A stretch of DNA of 64,000 bases from Litorilituus sediminis (lineage in GTDB: Bacteria; Pseudomonadota; Gammaproteobacteria; Enterobacterales; Alteromonadaceae). Below are positions 10,034-19,023 of this stretch, piece by piece; within the stretch, counting starts at the first letter, position 1, and every line of letters begins with the position of its first letter. The translations under genes and the position numbers were made by a program. The notes beneath the pieces were generated by a model. It was not told the origin of the DNA and did no database searches. It saw only the letters and a program-made list of their open reading frames with translations. The stretch is from contig NZ_CP034759.1 in assembly GCF_004295665.1 (NCBI RefSeq), positions 2,666,001 through 2,730,000 on the forward strand, read 5' to 3'.

Positions 10034-11221
10034 TTAAAGTACTTTAGCAATTGACTCGGCTAAGTAATCAACATTGCTATTAGCAATACCAGCAATACTC
10101 ATGCGGCTAGAGCCAACCATGTAAATGCTGTATTCATCTTGTAATTGCTGTACTTGCTCTGGGGTAATACCTAAGAAAGAGAACATACCCGCTTGACGTG
10201 TGATAAAGCTAAAGTCACGAGTAACGCCGTTAGCCACTAGCTTATCAACAATGAGTTGGCGGTTACCGTTAATACGATCACGCATTTCTTTTAGCTCGGC
10301 ATACCATTCGTTACGTAACTCTTCTGAGCTTAAAATGGTTTCGACAATTGCTGCACCGTGTGCTGGCGGCATAGAGTAAATTACACGCACTACAGAAAGT
10401 AATACAGAGTGAGCAATATCTACGCTAATGCTAGATTCACCAATAATAGTACAACCACCAATACGCTCACGGTATAAACCAAAGTTCTTTGAACAAGAGC
10501 TACAAACAATCATTTGCTTTACACTGTCAGCCATTAAACGAAGACCGTAAGCATCTTCATCTAAACCAGCACCAAAACCTTGGTAAGCCATATCAACTAA
10601 CGGGGTAAAACCAACTGATTTTGCCACATCAGCAACTTGCTGCCACTGTTCTTGGTTTAAATCCATACCACTTGGGTTATGACAACAGGCGTGTAGTAAC
10701 ACGACATCATCGCTGGAAACTTGCTTAAGCGCAGCTAACATGCCGTCAAAGTCTAAGTTTTTGTTTTCGTAATCGTAATACGGGTAAGTTTTAACAGTTA
10801 AACCCGCTGCTTCAAATAAACCAGTATGGTTTGCCCAGGTTGGGTTACTTACCCAAATAGTTGCACCTGGCTTACAGGTTTTAATAAATTCTGCTGCGAC
10901 ACGTAATGAACCTGTACCGCCTGGGGTAGAGATAGTACGGGCACGATTTTCAGCTAATACTTTATGATCGCCAAAAATTAGCTTAGCCATTTCATCATTG
11001 AAAAGGTCTGAGCCAGTTGGACCAATGTAAACTTTACTGTCTTCGGTATCGATGCGGTGTTGCTCAGCTTTTTTAACACAATTAAGCACAGCCGTATGGC
11101 CTGATTCATCTTTGTAGACACCAACACCCAAATCGATTTTATTTGGATTGTCATCTTTTCTATATTTAGCCAATAATCCCAAAATTGGATCGGCAGGCAA
11201 AGCCTTTAAACTACCAAACAT
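10034..11221 (-). CDS. Aspartate/aromatic amino acid aminotransferase (AspC/TyrB family)
   Basis: 395 residues, a full-length class I aminotransferase of the Ia (AspC/TyrB) group. It has IDLGVGVYKDESG, the PLP-site HACCHNPSGMDL, DMAYQGFG, and the Schiff-base lysine in SSCSKNFGLYRERIGG near residue 243. The C-terminal substrate-carboxylate Arg lies in SSRMSIAGI. It transfers amino groups between aspartate or aromatic amino acids and 2-oxoglutarate. AspC and TyrB cannot be separated by eye. It is a single gene with its own terminator, and AAGGT upstream of the ATG serves as ribosome site. Confidence 0.9.
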   Translation of the reverse strand: MFGSLKALPADPILGLLAKYRKDDNPNKIDLGVGVYKDESGHTAVLNCVKKAEQHRIDTEDSKVYIGPTGSDLFNDEMAKLIFGDHKVLAENRARTISTPGGTGSLRVAAEFIKTCKPGATIWVSNPTWANHTGLFEAAGLTVKTYPYYDYENKNLDFDGMLAALKQVSSDDVVLLHACCHNPSGMDLNQEQWQQVADVAKSVGFTPLVDMAYQGFGAGLDEDAYGLRLMADSVKQMIVCSSCSKNFGLYRERIGGCTIIGESSISVDIAHSVLLSVVRVIYSMPPAHGAAIVETILSSEELRNEWYAELKEMRDRINGNRQLIVDKLVANGVTRDFSFITRQAGMFSFLGITPEQVQQLQDEYSIYMVGSSRMSIAGIANSNVDYLAESIAKVL

Positions 11222-11446
11222 GACAGAAGTTTACCTTTTGTTAGGTGGGAAGTTGCTAAAATTTGCGCCCTCGCAAAAATTAGAATAACTACCCTAATTC
11301 GTAATGTTCAAGCATAGCCTAAAGTGAGGACAAAATTAAAGCGTTTTAATGTAATAATTAAGATGAATTTTATCTATTTTTTCTTGGTGATTTACCCGTG
11401 TTTGTTTTTCAAGATATTGGTGTGAATATTAGCGCTGCTATTTTAG

Positions 11447-12184
11447 CTAGTTTGCTTGTGTAGGTTTTTGCTGAGCCTTAATGGTGAGAATTGATTTATT
11501 TATGTTTTTTAATGTCTCAGGGGAGGATTCTAGGTACTTTTTACTGATGTAAATACCGAATGGTTTTTCCACTGCAACTATTTTTTTGAACTGTGATAGC
11601 GCGAGTCCTTTTTCTTTAATGGCTTTTTCAAATACTAACTCGGCTAAAAAAACCGCATCAATGCGTTTACGTAGCAGTAATTCAGGCAATCGAGTAATGT
11701 CGGTTACCGCCTCAACAATATAATTATTTTTACTAAGCCACTTGTGGGTGTTGGTATTAAAGTGACTGCTGATGGTGGCAGTAGATTTAAAGCTTGGCTG
11801 CTCTGGTGAGAGCGTGGTATTTTTAGGTAAATACCAGCACCATTTGTTGGTGACAAGCGGATATGATAGCTCAGCTAGCTGATCCCTTTCGTCATTTTGC
11901 GAGGCGAGTAAGAAGGCATCTCCTCTGTTATGCTTAATTTCATGAATAACTTTTGCGTAGTTTGGCAAAAAGCGGTAAGTGACTGCTAGTCCAGCATGAG
12001 CAAATACTTTATTGGCTTGCTCAATACCAATACCTGAAAGTTTGCCATTAATTTGCTGTGTATACGGGGGGAAGTTAGGCACGAGTACCGTGATGTTTTG
12101 CTTGGCATAACTCGGCGTGATCAATATGGCACAACAAAGTAGGGTGATAACTTTAATACTTACAAACTGCAAAGTTAACGTCAT
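11447..12184 (-). CDS. Periplasmic solute-binding protein, family 3 type, orphan
   Basis: 245 residues. A signal peptide (ILITPSYAK) predicts export to the periplasm. The domain opening NITVLVPNFPPYTQQINGKLSGIGIEQANKVF is typical of family-3 binding proteins, and AGLAVTYRFLPNYAKVIHEIKHNRGDAFL resembles the first lobe. The second lobe carries ITRLPELLLRKRIDAVFLAE. No transporter gene is adjacent. It is one of four such orphans in the window, and the ligand is unknown. The ATG at 12184 has GGTAGGG close upstream. Confidence 0.7.
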   Translation of the reverse strand: MTLTLQFVSIKVITLLCCAILITPSYAKQNITVLVPNFPPYTQQINGKLSGIGIEQANKVFAHAGLAVTYRFLPNYAKVIHEIKHNRGDAFLLASQNDERDQLAELSYPLVTNKWCWYLPKNTTLSPEQPSFKSTATISSHFNTNTHKWLSKNNYIVEAVTDITRLPELLLRKRIDAVFLAELVFEKAIKEKGLALSQFKKIVAVEKPFGIYISKKYLESSPETLKNINKSILTIKAQQKPTQAN

Positions 12185-12260
12185 TAACCCTACCTCTTTT
12201 TTGCCATTATTTTAAGGTCTTTACGTTAGCCTAGGTTATTTTGCCCTGGTTTGACAAGCT

Positions 12261-12968
12261 TTATTGATTGAGTAAACCAGCAATCAGGCCAATAACACCA
12301 CCAAAAACGCCGCCCCAAACAACCAGCCAGCCTAAGTGCTTTTTGATCATAGCTTGAATGATTTCTTTGACTAATTTGGGTGTGAGCTCATTAAGACGTT
12401 TTTCGATAATATCACTGACCTTTTCTTGCATGCCAGCAATGATATCTGGTTGCTCTAACTCTTCGCGCAGTAAGGCGCTAAATTGTTCGCTGCTGGTGAT
12501 GTCTTGTACTGAAGTGCGCATTTTTTCAATAAAAGGCTCACGCATCGGCTCTATTGCTTCAGTGCCACCAACCATAGCGAGCATAGGACCAAAAGAAGAG
12601 CCTTCGATCACTGAGACTAAATTATCAAACGCGGGTGATAAGTCGACTTTATCTATGATAGGGGTTAAATCAATGCTACTTGCTTTTCCTGAGCTATCTG
12701 ACAAAAAGCGATCGATATTTTCTTGGGTGAAGAATTGCTCCATCATTAATTGACGTATGCCTAATTTAAAGTCTTCAAAGCGGGCTGGAATTACCCCCGA
12801 GCCATATAACAAAGGAACTTTTTCAAATAGCATATGCACGGCTAGCCAGTTAGTGATGGCACCAGACAGGGCAAATAAACCTATAGTAAATAAAATAGGT
12901 TGAGCAAGTGTGTAACCTAGCAAGGTAAGAATAAAAGCGAGGGCATTGGTGATTAAACTTTTGTTCAT
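12261..12968 (-). CDS. DUF445 family membrane protein
   Basis: 235 residues. The N-terminal membrane segments (near residues 4-42, FILTLLGYTLAQPILFTIGLF then ALSGAITNWLAVHMLFE) and the ALSG..TNWLAVHMLF sequence are hallmarks of DUF445. A long amphipathic helical middle with IDLTPIIDKVDLSPAF follows, then a C-terminal membrane hairpin (WLVVWGGVFGGVIGLIAGLL). The function of the family is not established. It is probably an inner-membrane protein with a large soluble part. AGAGAGAATC before the ATG is a good ribosome site. The neighbours give no functional hint. Confidence 0.8.
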   Translation of the reverse strand: MNKSLITNALAFILTLLGYTLAQPILFTIGLFALSGAITNWLAVHMLFEKVPLLYGSGVIPARFEDFKLGIRQLMMEQFFTQENIDRFLSDSSGKASSIDLTPIIDKVDLSPAFDNLVSVIEGSSFGPMLAMVGGTEAIEPMREPFIEKMRTSVQDITSSEQFSALLREELEQPDIIAGMQEKVSDIIEKRLNELTPKLVKEIIQAMIKKHLGWLVVWGGVFGGVIGLIAGLLNQ

Positions 12969-13100
12969 GATTCTCTCTAAGTGGCTCTGAGCTGTGCAAG
13001 GCGGCTATAGTAACAAAAATCTATAAGTGCTGGTATATGGCAAATTAATTTGCTTAACTAGGGCGGATTTGGAGCAGATTTGATTTTTTGGTGCCTAGAA

Positions 13101-13958
13101 ATGAAAAAACTTGTTGGAAAATTAGTGGTTTTTGCCAGTCTTATCTTTGTTACTGCTTGTGGTGCAAACGATAAGCAATGGCGACAATTGTCATTAGAAA
13201 ATACCGTATTACTGACCTTGCCACAGGGCAAAGTGGTTATTGAATTAGCACCGCAGTTTTCACCCAATCATGTTCGTCAGTTTAGCGAACTAGTCAAACA
13301 AGGTTTTTATGATGGCACTAAATTCTACCGAGTTATTGATGGTTTTGTTGCCCAAGCAGGTCCTAAAGATGGTAGTGAAAAAGATAAGTCAGTACCTATA
13401 TTAGCGATGGAAAGCCATTGGCCAATTGATGACAAATGGTCATTCACCAAAGTGCAGGATAATGATTTATTTGCCCAGCAAACCGGTTTTAAAGATGGTT
13501 TTGCTATTGCTCAACACCTTGATGGCACAAAAGGTGAAGCCTGGTTGACGCATTGTCCTGGTGTATTAGCTATGGCCAGAGAAAATAAAGCTGATTCTGC
13601 TTCGAGCCATTTTTATGTTGTTATTGGTCAAGCGCCACGCTATTTAGACAAGATTATGACTATTTTTGGTCGTGTGGTGTACGGCATGCAACATGTGCAA
13701 GCGATTCAACGTACTACGAGCATTGAAGGTGAGTATGCTGTTGATAGTAGAGAACACACCAGCATTGTTAATATGCAGCTAATGGCGGATGTGCCGAAAA
13801 AAGATCGCATTATCATTGAAGTGGAAGATACACAATCAGCAGCGTTTGTAGAGCGCCTGGAAAAGCGTCGCGCTAGAAACGGCGAGTTTTTCTATAATAA
13901 GCCACCGCCAGTATTAGATGTTTGCCAAGTGCCAATTAGAAGTCGCTTGATTAAATAA
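13101..13958 (+). CDS. Cyclophilin-type peptidyl-prolyl isomerase, lipoprotein
   Basis: About 285 residues. MKKLVGKLVVFASLIFVTACG is a lipoprotein signal with lipobox VTAC. The cyclophilin fold follows: GKVVIELAPQFSPNHVRQFSELVKQGFYDG, TKFYRVIDGFVAQAG, then an enlarged insert before HCPGVLAMARENKADSASSHFYVVIGQ and LTIFGRVVYGM-like IMTIFGRVVYGMQ. The catalytic-site Arg in FYRVIDGF is retained. It probably helps proline isomerisation of envelope proteins. The frame can start at a TTG at 13080 with GGAG five bases upstream, but that adds seven residues unusual for a signal peptide, so I prefer the ATG. Confidence 0.88.
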   Translation: MKKLVGKLVVFASLIFVTACGANDKQWRQLSLENTVLLTLPQGKVVIELAPQFSPNHVRQFSELVKQGFYDGTKFYRVIDGFVAQAGPKDGSEKDKSVPILAMESHWPIDDKWSFTKVQDNDLFAQQTGFKDGFAIAQHLDGTKGEAWLTHCPGVLAMARENKADSASSHFYVVIGQAPRYLDKIMTIFGRVVYGMQHVQAIQRTTSIEGEYAVDSREHTSIVNMQLMADVPKKDRIIIEVEDTQSAAFVERLEKRRARNGEFFYNKPPPVLDVCQVPIRSRLIK

Positions 13959-14000
13959 CCTGAGGTCAAATAAACTTGTAATAGAAGTGTAATTATCTGT

Positions 14001-14030
14001 GCTAAGGCTGTTGTACCACGCCTTAGCTTT
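14001..14030 (+). terminator. Weak terminator after the cyclophilin gene
   Basis: GCTAAGGC (14001-14008) and GCCTTAGC (14020-14027) form an 8-bp stem with an 11-nt loop. Only a short T tail follows, so termination efficiency is uncertain. Confidence 0.4.
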
Positions 14031-14078
14031 GGTGATAATAGTACAAAGATTCAACACATTTTTCTCAATGACTAGGTT

Positions 14079-15551
14079 ATGCCGTATAGATATCAATCGT
14101 CACGCCGATTATTACCCGCAGCCGTTTTAGCATGCTTAACGGCTTTTGCGCCGTTTACCAAAGTTTGCGCGGGTATACAGCCAAAAAGTGCCAGCCTAAA
14201 TTACTCACAAAAATCATTATCTAGTGCCGGTAACCCTGCGGCTGCGGCACTTATTGTTGAGCGCAAAGATCCTCATGTGATGACAGGTGGCATCATTGAA
14301 ATAGGTGCTGGGCTTGAGTACGGCGACTTAGATGAGTTATTCGCTAAAATTGATGAAATTTCTAATGCTTTTAAGCCGCCAGAAGATGGTGGTGAGCAAC
14401 CTGATTTGCCACCTAAACCAGAGCAACCTTTACCTGGTTACACATGGCAGGACTTACTTGATGAATACCCAGAACTAGAAGACAGGGTTGATGTGTTAAA
14501 AGATCAAGTGGTTAGTGCTGCGGGTTTATTAGCTTTAATTGCTGCTGAAGGATACGGCAAGGCAGAAGCAACCAGTAATGCTAGTTTTGTCCTTAATGAA
14601 GATTTATACGGTGGTACTTTATTGTTAGGCATGGGCTTTAAAGGCAATGCTAAAGTTGTCGGTTTGTTTGAGGCGATAGAATTTGATAGTGAACAAGCGA
14701 GATCGGCAATAAGTACAATTCCAGATTTTAGCGAAGATGATGATATTCAAGCGTTAGATTTATCGGCTGGTATTACCTTGTACTATAACCCAGCAAATAA
14801 CAAGGTCAGGTTAACCTTTGATAACGACAGTGTGTTATTGGTTAAGTCGACCAAGATTGCTGAGTTTTCACTGGCATACAGTAAATTAGCGCATAACAGT
14901 GAGCAAGGCTCATTATATTGGGGAGTTAAGCCTACTTTTTATCGTGTTGGTTTAACCAATGTTACCGCGCGTTTAGGTGACATTACCGATGCAGAAGCCA
15001 TTTTCCAAGATATTAAAGATGCTAATTATATTTATAGAAATGGCTTTGATATTGATTTCGGGCTAGTTTGGGCGGCCTCTCAATATCAATTGGGGGTTTC
15101 AGTCAGCAATGTGTTTGAGCATACCTACAAATACCCTGAGCTTGATAGAACTGACGTTGATTCAACTGATATTTTGCGTAAATTTGATCATCACCAAGAA
15201 TTCACCATGCAGCGACAAGTCAAACTCGAAGCAGGCATATTTACACAAAACAGGCAATGGAGTTTGCATGCTGAACTAGATGCTAACCCGGTGGAAGACC
15301 CTATGCGTGATAGATATCAGTGGTTTACACTAACCGCAGGCTATGCCGCTGATAGTTGGTGGTTACCTAGTGTCCGTTTTGGTATGAGTCGTAATTTAGC
15401 TGGTACTAAGCTGGGTTATTTAAATGCAGGTGTGACCATGATGAAATTTATTAACCTTGATGTGGCAACCACGTTAGATACGGTGACATTAGATGGTGAT
15501 AACTATATGCGCGGTGTAAATTTACGCTTAGGTGTGCAGTTTGATTTCTAG
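14079..15551 (+). CDS. TraF-like (PF13729-type) exported envelope protein
   Basis: 490 residues. A cleavable signal (AVLACLTAFAPFTKVCAG) is followed by QKSLSSAGNPAAAALIVER and MTGGIIEIGAGLEYGDLDELFAKID, the opening of the chromosomal TraF_2 family. A Pro/Glu-rich linker lies near residues 105-125. The C-terminal half alternates beta-strand-like stretches and ends in NLRLGVQFDF with a terminal Phe, as in outer-membrane barrels. The family name comes from F-plasmid annotation, but no other transfer gene is present, so conjugation is not implied. TAGGTT precedes the ATG at short spacing. It is a single gene in its orientation, convergent with greB. Confidence 0.65.
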   Translation: MPYRYQSSRRLLPAAVLACLTAFAPFTKVCAGIQPKSASLNYSQKSLSSAGNPAAAALIVERKDPHVMTGGIIEIGAGLEYGDLDELFAKIDEISNAFKPPEDGGEQPDLPPKPEQPLPGYTWQDLLDEYPELEDRVDVLKDQVVSAAGLLALIAAEGYGKAEATSNASFVLNEDLYGGTLLLGMGFKGNAKVVGLFEAIEFDSEQARSAISTIPDFSEDDDIQALDLSAGITLYYNPANNKVRLTFDNDSVLLVKSTKIAEFSLAYSKLAHNSEQGSLYWGVKPTFYRVGLTNVTARLGDITDAEAIFQDIKDANYIYRNGFDIDFGLVWAASQYQLGVSVSNVFEHTYKYPELDRTDVDSTDILRKFDHHQEFTMQRQVKLEAGIFTQNRQWSLHAELDANPVEDPMRDRYQWFTLTAGYAADSWWLPSVRFGMSRNLAGTKLGYLNAGVTMMKFINLDVATTLDTVTLDGDNYMRGVNLRLGVQFDF

Positions 15552-15557
15552 CTGTTG

Positions 15558-16031
15558 TTATTTATAACGAATAGCAATAATGTCAAAAACTCGCTCACCT
15601 TCAGGTGTTTTAACAACGACTTCATCATCTACGGCTTTGCCAAGTAAGGCACGTGCCATGGGCGAGTCAATACTGATTTCTCCGCGTTTAACATCCCATT
15701 CATCTGGGCCAACTAGGCGATAAGTCACCTCTTCATCAGCTTCATTAACTAAAGTAACCCAAGCCCCAAAGAATACTTTACCTTCTTGTTGCGGATCAGG
15801 ATAAACAATGGTCAGTTCTTCGGTGCGTTTCACTAAAAAGCGTACTCGTCGGTCAATTTCACGTAAGCGTTTTTTGCCATAAATATATTCAGCGTTTTCA
15901 CTTCTATCACCTAAGGCTGCGGCTTCACTAACAGAGCGGGTAATGCGTGGTCTTTCTTCTTTCCATAAAAATTTAAGCTCTTGATCTAAGCGATCCCAGC
16001 CAGCACGGGTAATGTAATTTGATCTTTTCAT
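15558..16031 (-). CDS. greB: Transcription elongation factor GreB
   Basis: 157 residues. The N-terminal coiled coil (YITRAGWDRLDQELKFLWKEERPRITRSVSEAAALGDRSENAEYIYGKKRLREIDRR region) carries the acidic tip DRSENAEY that reaches the polymerase active site. The C-terminal FKBP-like domain has VTYRLVGPDEWD and the family signature SIDSPMARALLGKAVDDEV. The extended basic patch YGKKRLREIDRRVR favours GreB over GreA. It stimulates RNA cleavage in backtracked polymerase. It is divergent from tex, the usual gammaproteobacterial arrangement. Confidence 0.95.
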   Translation of the reverse strand: MKRSNYITRAGWDRLDQELKFLWKEERPRITRSVSEAAALGDRSENAEYIYGKKRLREIDRRVRFLVKRTEELTIVYPDPQQEGKVFFGAWVTLVNEADEEVTYRLVGPDEWDVKRGEISIDSPMARALLGKAVDDEVVVKTPEGERVFDIIAIRYK

Positions 16032-16191
16032 GTAATTTCTAGCGCGACAAATAAAGCAGAGCTCATAATAGCAAAGAATAATGTTTTAGTTGTAGCTAAG
16101 TTTAGGGATAACGAATTTTTCTGATATGATCTTGGCTATATATTAAATGGGCCTTTAATGGCATATCCAACTTTGCAGGAATGATTAGTTA

Positions 16192-18519
16192 ATGCAACCA
16201 ATTGCCGAGCAAATTGCTCAAGAACTCAATGTTAAAATCCAACAAGTTTCTACTGCTATCGCTTTGTTAGATGAAGGGGCAACTGTGCCATTTATTGCTC
16301 GCTATCGAAAAGAAGCGACACAAGGTTTAGATGATAATCACCTGCGCCATTTGGCACAACGTTTAACGTATTTACGCGAGTTAGATGAGCGTAGACAAGT
16401 GATTTTAACTAGCATTAAGCAGCAAAATAAATTAACGGATGAGTTAGCCGAATTAATTAATAATGCCGATAGCAAAACCCTACTAGAAGATTATTATTTA
16501 CCTTTTAAACCTAAGCGTAGAACCAAAGGTAAAATCGCCATTGAAGCGGGCATAGAGCCGTTAGCAGATAAATTGATTGCTAATTGGCAATTATTGCCTG
16601 AACAAGAGGCACAAGCATTTATCAATAGTGATGCGGGTTTTGCTGATGTTAAATCTGTGCTTGATGGTGCTTGTTATATTTTGGCTGAGCGCTTTTGTGA
16701 AGATGCTAAATTATTACAGAAACTACGTAAGCACATTGCTAAGCAAGGTCATATTACTAGCCGAGTGGTTAAAGGTAAGGAGAATGAGAAAGAGTCTGCT
16801 AAATTTAGAGACTATTTTGACCACAGTGAGCGACTAACTAAAGTGCCTTCGCATCGTATGTTAGCTATGTTGCGCGGACGAAATGAAGGCATTTTACAGT
16901 TAAATTTAGATGTAGATCCCGGTCAAGCGTCACAACATAGCTCGAGTGCCGAGCAGCTAATTTTAGAACACCTTAATTGGCATCTCACTAAACAAGCGGC
17001 AGCTGAATTTTTAACGAAAGTCATTCAAACCACATGGAAGTCAAAACTTAGTGTTAGCCTAGCGAATGAGTTAATAACTAAGCAAAGAGAACAGGCTGAA
17101 CTTGATGCGATTAAAGTGTTCTCAAGTAATTTAAGCGATGTCTTAATGGCGGCACCTGCGGGGGCGAAAGTAACCTTAGGGCTAGACCCTGGCTTGAGAA
17201 CAGGTTGTAAACTCGCCGTTGTTGATGCCACAGGTAAGTTGCTTTATACCTCAACGATTTTCCCTCATGCACCGCAAAATCATTGGCAAAAATCAATTCG
17301 CACTCTGGTTAATGTCTTTCGTCAATTTAAAGTTGAGTTAGTGGCTATTGGTAATGGTACTGGCTCTCGTGAAAGTGACAAGTTAGTGGCAGAAGCCATA
17401 GCACAAGTTGAAGATAATAAGCCTAAACGTATTATTGTCAGTGAAGCAGGCGCCTCTGTTTATTCGGCCTCTGAGCTTGCTGCAACTGAATTTCCAGAGT
17501 TAGATGTGTCCTTACGTGGTGCTGTTTCAATTGCTCGAAGGCTGCAAGACCCACTCGCTGAGCTGGTGAAAATTGATCCGAAAGCGATTGGTGTTGGTCA
17601 ATACCAACATGATGTCAGTCAAAGCCAATTAAGTAAAACCTTAGATGATGTTATCGAAGATTGTGTAAATGCTGTTGGTGTTGATTTAAACAGTGCTTCA
17701 GCACAGCTATTAACACGTGTGTCAGGTTTAAATAAAACCATGGCGAAAAATATTATTAGCTATAGAGATACCCATGGTCGCTTTACTGATCGCAAGCAAT
17801 TGAAGAAAGTCGCGCGCTTAGGGCCAAAAGCCTTTGAACAGGCGGCAGGTTTTTTACGTATTTCTCAAGGTGATAACCCTATTGACCAATCGGGAGTTCA
17901 TCCAGAAACCTATCCTGTGGTTGAAAAAATCATTAGCCAATTAAATATTGGCGTTGCTGAACTATATAATCATAGTGAACAACTTAAGTCGCTTGATATT
18001 AGTAGCTTAACTTGTGATAGCTTTGGTGAAGTAACCGTACAAGATGTTATTGATGAATTAGTAAAGCCTAACCGAGATCCTAGACCTGAGTTTAAAACTG
18101 CTCAGTTTGCTGACGGTATAAGCACCATCGCAGACTTAGAATTGGGTATGGTATTAGAAGGGGTAGTCTCTAATGTAGCCAGCTTTGGTGCTTTTGTTGA
18201 TATTGGCGTGCATCAAGATGGCTTAGTGCATATTTCTTCATTAACCGATAAGTTTGTTAGTGATCCACGCGATCTGGTGAAAGCGGGAGATATTGTTAAA
18301 GTTAAAGTGACTGAGGTTGATGCCTCGCGTAACCGTATTAGCTTAACAATGCGATTAGATGAAGCTGTGCCGGTTAAGGCGAATAAAGCTAAGCCAGCAG
18401 CTAATAAAAATAAAGGCAAGGCTCATCAAAAGCCTGCGGCTAAGCCGAAAGCTAACAAGCTAGAAAATGCCGCTATGGGTAATGCTTTTGCTGATGCTTT
18501 TGCCAAGTTGAAAAAATAA
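16192..18519 (+). CDS. tex: Tex/YhgF RNA-binding transcription accessory protein
   Basis: 775 residues, full length. The N-terminal helical Tex domain includes GATVPFIARYRKEATQGLDD. The YqgF/RNase H-like core has TLGLDPGLRTGCKLAVVD near residue 325. Tandem helix-hairpin-helix motifs lie around 490-560 (VGVDLNSASAQLLTRVSGL). A C-terminal S1 domain spans about residues 650-725 (GMVLEGVVSNVASFGAFVDIG). A Lys/Ala-rich tail follows. It binds nucleic acid and affects transcription. CAGGAA before the ATG is the ribosome site. The twin sRNA units begin 12 bp after its stop. Confidence 0.95.
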   Translation: MQPIAEQIAQELNVKIQQVSTAIALLDEGATVPFIARYRKEATQGLDDNHLRHLAQRLTYLRELDERRQVILTSIKQQNKLTDELAELINNADSKTLLEDYYLPFKPKRRTKGKIAIEAGIEPLADKLIANWQLLPEQEAQAFINSDAGFADVKSVLDGACYILAERFCEDAKLLQKLRKHIAKQGHITSRVVKGKENEKESAKFRDYFDHSERLTKVPSHRMLAMLRGRNEGILQLNLDVDPGQASQHSSSAEQLILEHLNWHLTKQAAAEFLTKVIQTTWKSKLSVSLANELITKQREQAELDAIKVFSSNLSDVLMAAPAGAKVTLGLDPGLRTGCKLAVVDATGKLLYTSTIFPHAPQNHWQKSIRTLVNVFRQFKVELVAIGNGTGSRESDKLVAEAIAQVEDNKPKRIIVSEAGASVYSASELAATEFPELDVSLRGAVSIARRLQDPLAELVKIDPKAIGVGQYQHDVSQSQLSKTLDDVIEDCVNAVGVDLNSASAQLLTRVSGLNKTMAKNIISYRDTHGRFTDRKQLKKVARLGPKAFEQAAGFLRISQGDNPIDQSGVHPETYPVVEKIISQLNIGVAELYNHSEQLKSLDISSLTCDSFGEVTVQDVIDELVKPNRDPRPEFKTAQFADGISTIADLELGMVLEGVVSNVASFGAFVDIGVHQDGLVHISSLTDKFVSDPRDLVKAGDIVKVKVTEVDASRNRISLTMRLDEAVPVKANKAKPAANKNKGKAHQKPAAKPKANKLENAAMGNAFADAFAKLKK

Positions 18520-18531
18520 TCAACTTAATTG

Positions 18532-18564
18532 TTGACAAAGGTAATGCGAATAATTATCATTTCT
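18532..18564 (+). promoter_or_regulatory. Sigma-70 promoter with overlapping Fur-box-like site (copy 1)
   Basis: TTGACA (18532-18537), a 17-bp spacer and TATCAT (18555-18560) make a near-consensus promoter. GCGAATAATTATCATTTCT (18546-18564) overlaps the -10 and matches the 19-bp Fur consensus at about 12 positions. A repressor here would block polymerase, as expected of an iron-repressed promoter. Confidence 0.7.
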
Positions 18565-18567
18565 TTC

Positions 18568-18746
18568 GTTGGTTAGCACAAGTGAATGCTCTCTCAGTTG
18601 TTATAACCAATAGCAAGGCACAATGCTTAGTGGTTATGCTCCAGGACACATAACCACTAAGTAACCTCTTTGTGACTCTCCAGAGTCAATCGATTTTAAG
18701 AATTTTGATGGTTCGCCAGTAGTTTTTAGCTACTGGCGTTTTTTTT
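18568..18746 (+). ncRNA. Candidate Fur-controlled small RNA, tandem copy 1
   Basis: No open frame of note. The start is inferred about 7 nt after the -10 box, and the end is the T run of a terminator. A perfect 13-bp hairpin, CTTAGTGGTTATG (18626-18638) with CATAACCACTAAG (18649-18661), displays the loop CTCCAGGACA. A second small hairpin TGACTC/GAGTCA follows with loop TCCA. The terminator is CGCCAGTAG (18714-18722), CTACTGGCG (18730-18738) and eight T. C-rich loops containing CTCC could pair with GGAG ribosome sites. Promoter logic resembles RyhB/PrrF-type iron-sparing RNAs, but clear sequence homology to RyhB is not visible to me. Confidence 0.65.
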
Positions 18747-18987
18747 GCCTGAAATTTGTCTTAAATCTTATCCTTGGTGGTAGGTATTCATCTATTAGCT
18801 GCTACTATTTACTTTTTAATAGGCAACAAACAGCTACTGTTAATCTGAATAGAGTAATTTGCAGTTAACGCACTCGTTAAGAATTAATTAGAACGCAGAG
18901 ATTTAAGTGTATAGGCTGTATAACAAACGCTTGTTTTCGCAGTGTAAAAACAGCATAAAAAATTTATCAATTAATTTCAGATAACCG

Positions 18988-19020
18988 TTGACAACAGTAA
19001 TGAGAATGATTATCATTTCT
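18988..19020 (+). promoter_or_regulatory. Sigma-70 promoter with overlapping Fur-box-like site (copy 2)
   Basis: TTGACA (18988-18993), a 17-bp spacer and TATCAT (19011-19016). GAGAATGATTATCATTTCT (19002-19020) matches the 19-bp Fur consensus at about 14 positions, better than copy 1, so this copy may be repressed more tightly. Confidence 0.75.
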
Positions 19021-19023
19021 TTC

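Noticed and set aside
12358..12753. 131-residue open frame opposite the DUF445 gene
   Set aside because: Antisense shadow; Ser/Ile-rich sequence without family features.
14079..15551. Evidence for a conjugative element from the TraF-like name
   Set aside because: No other transfer, relaxase or pilus genes are nearby, and the family is common on chromosomes of marine gammaproteobacteria.
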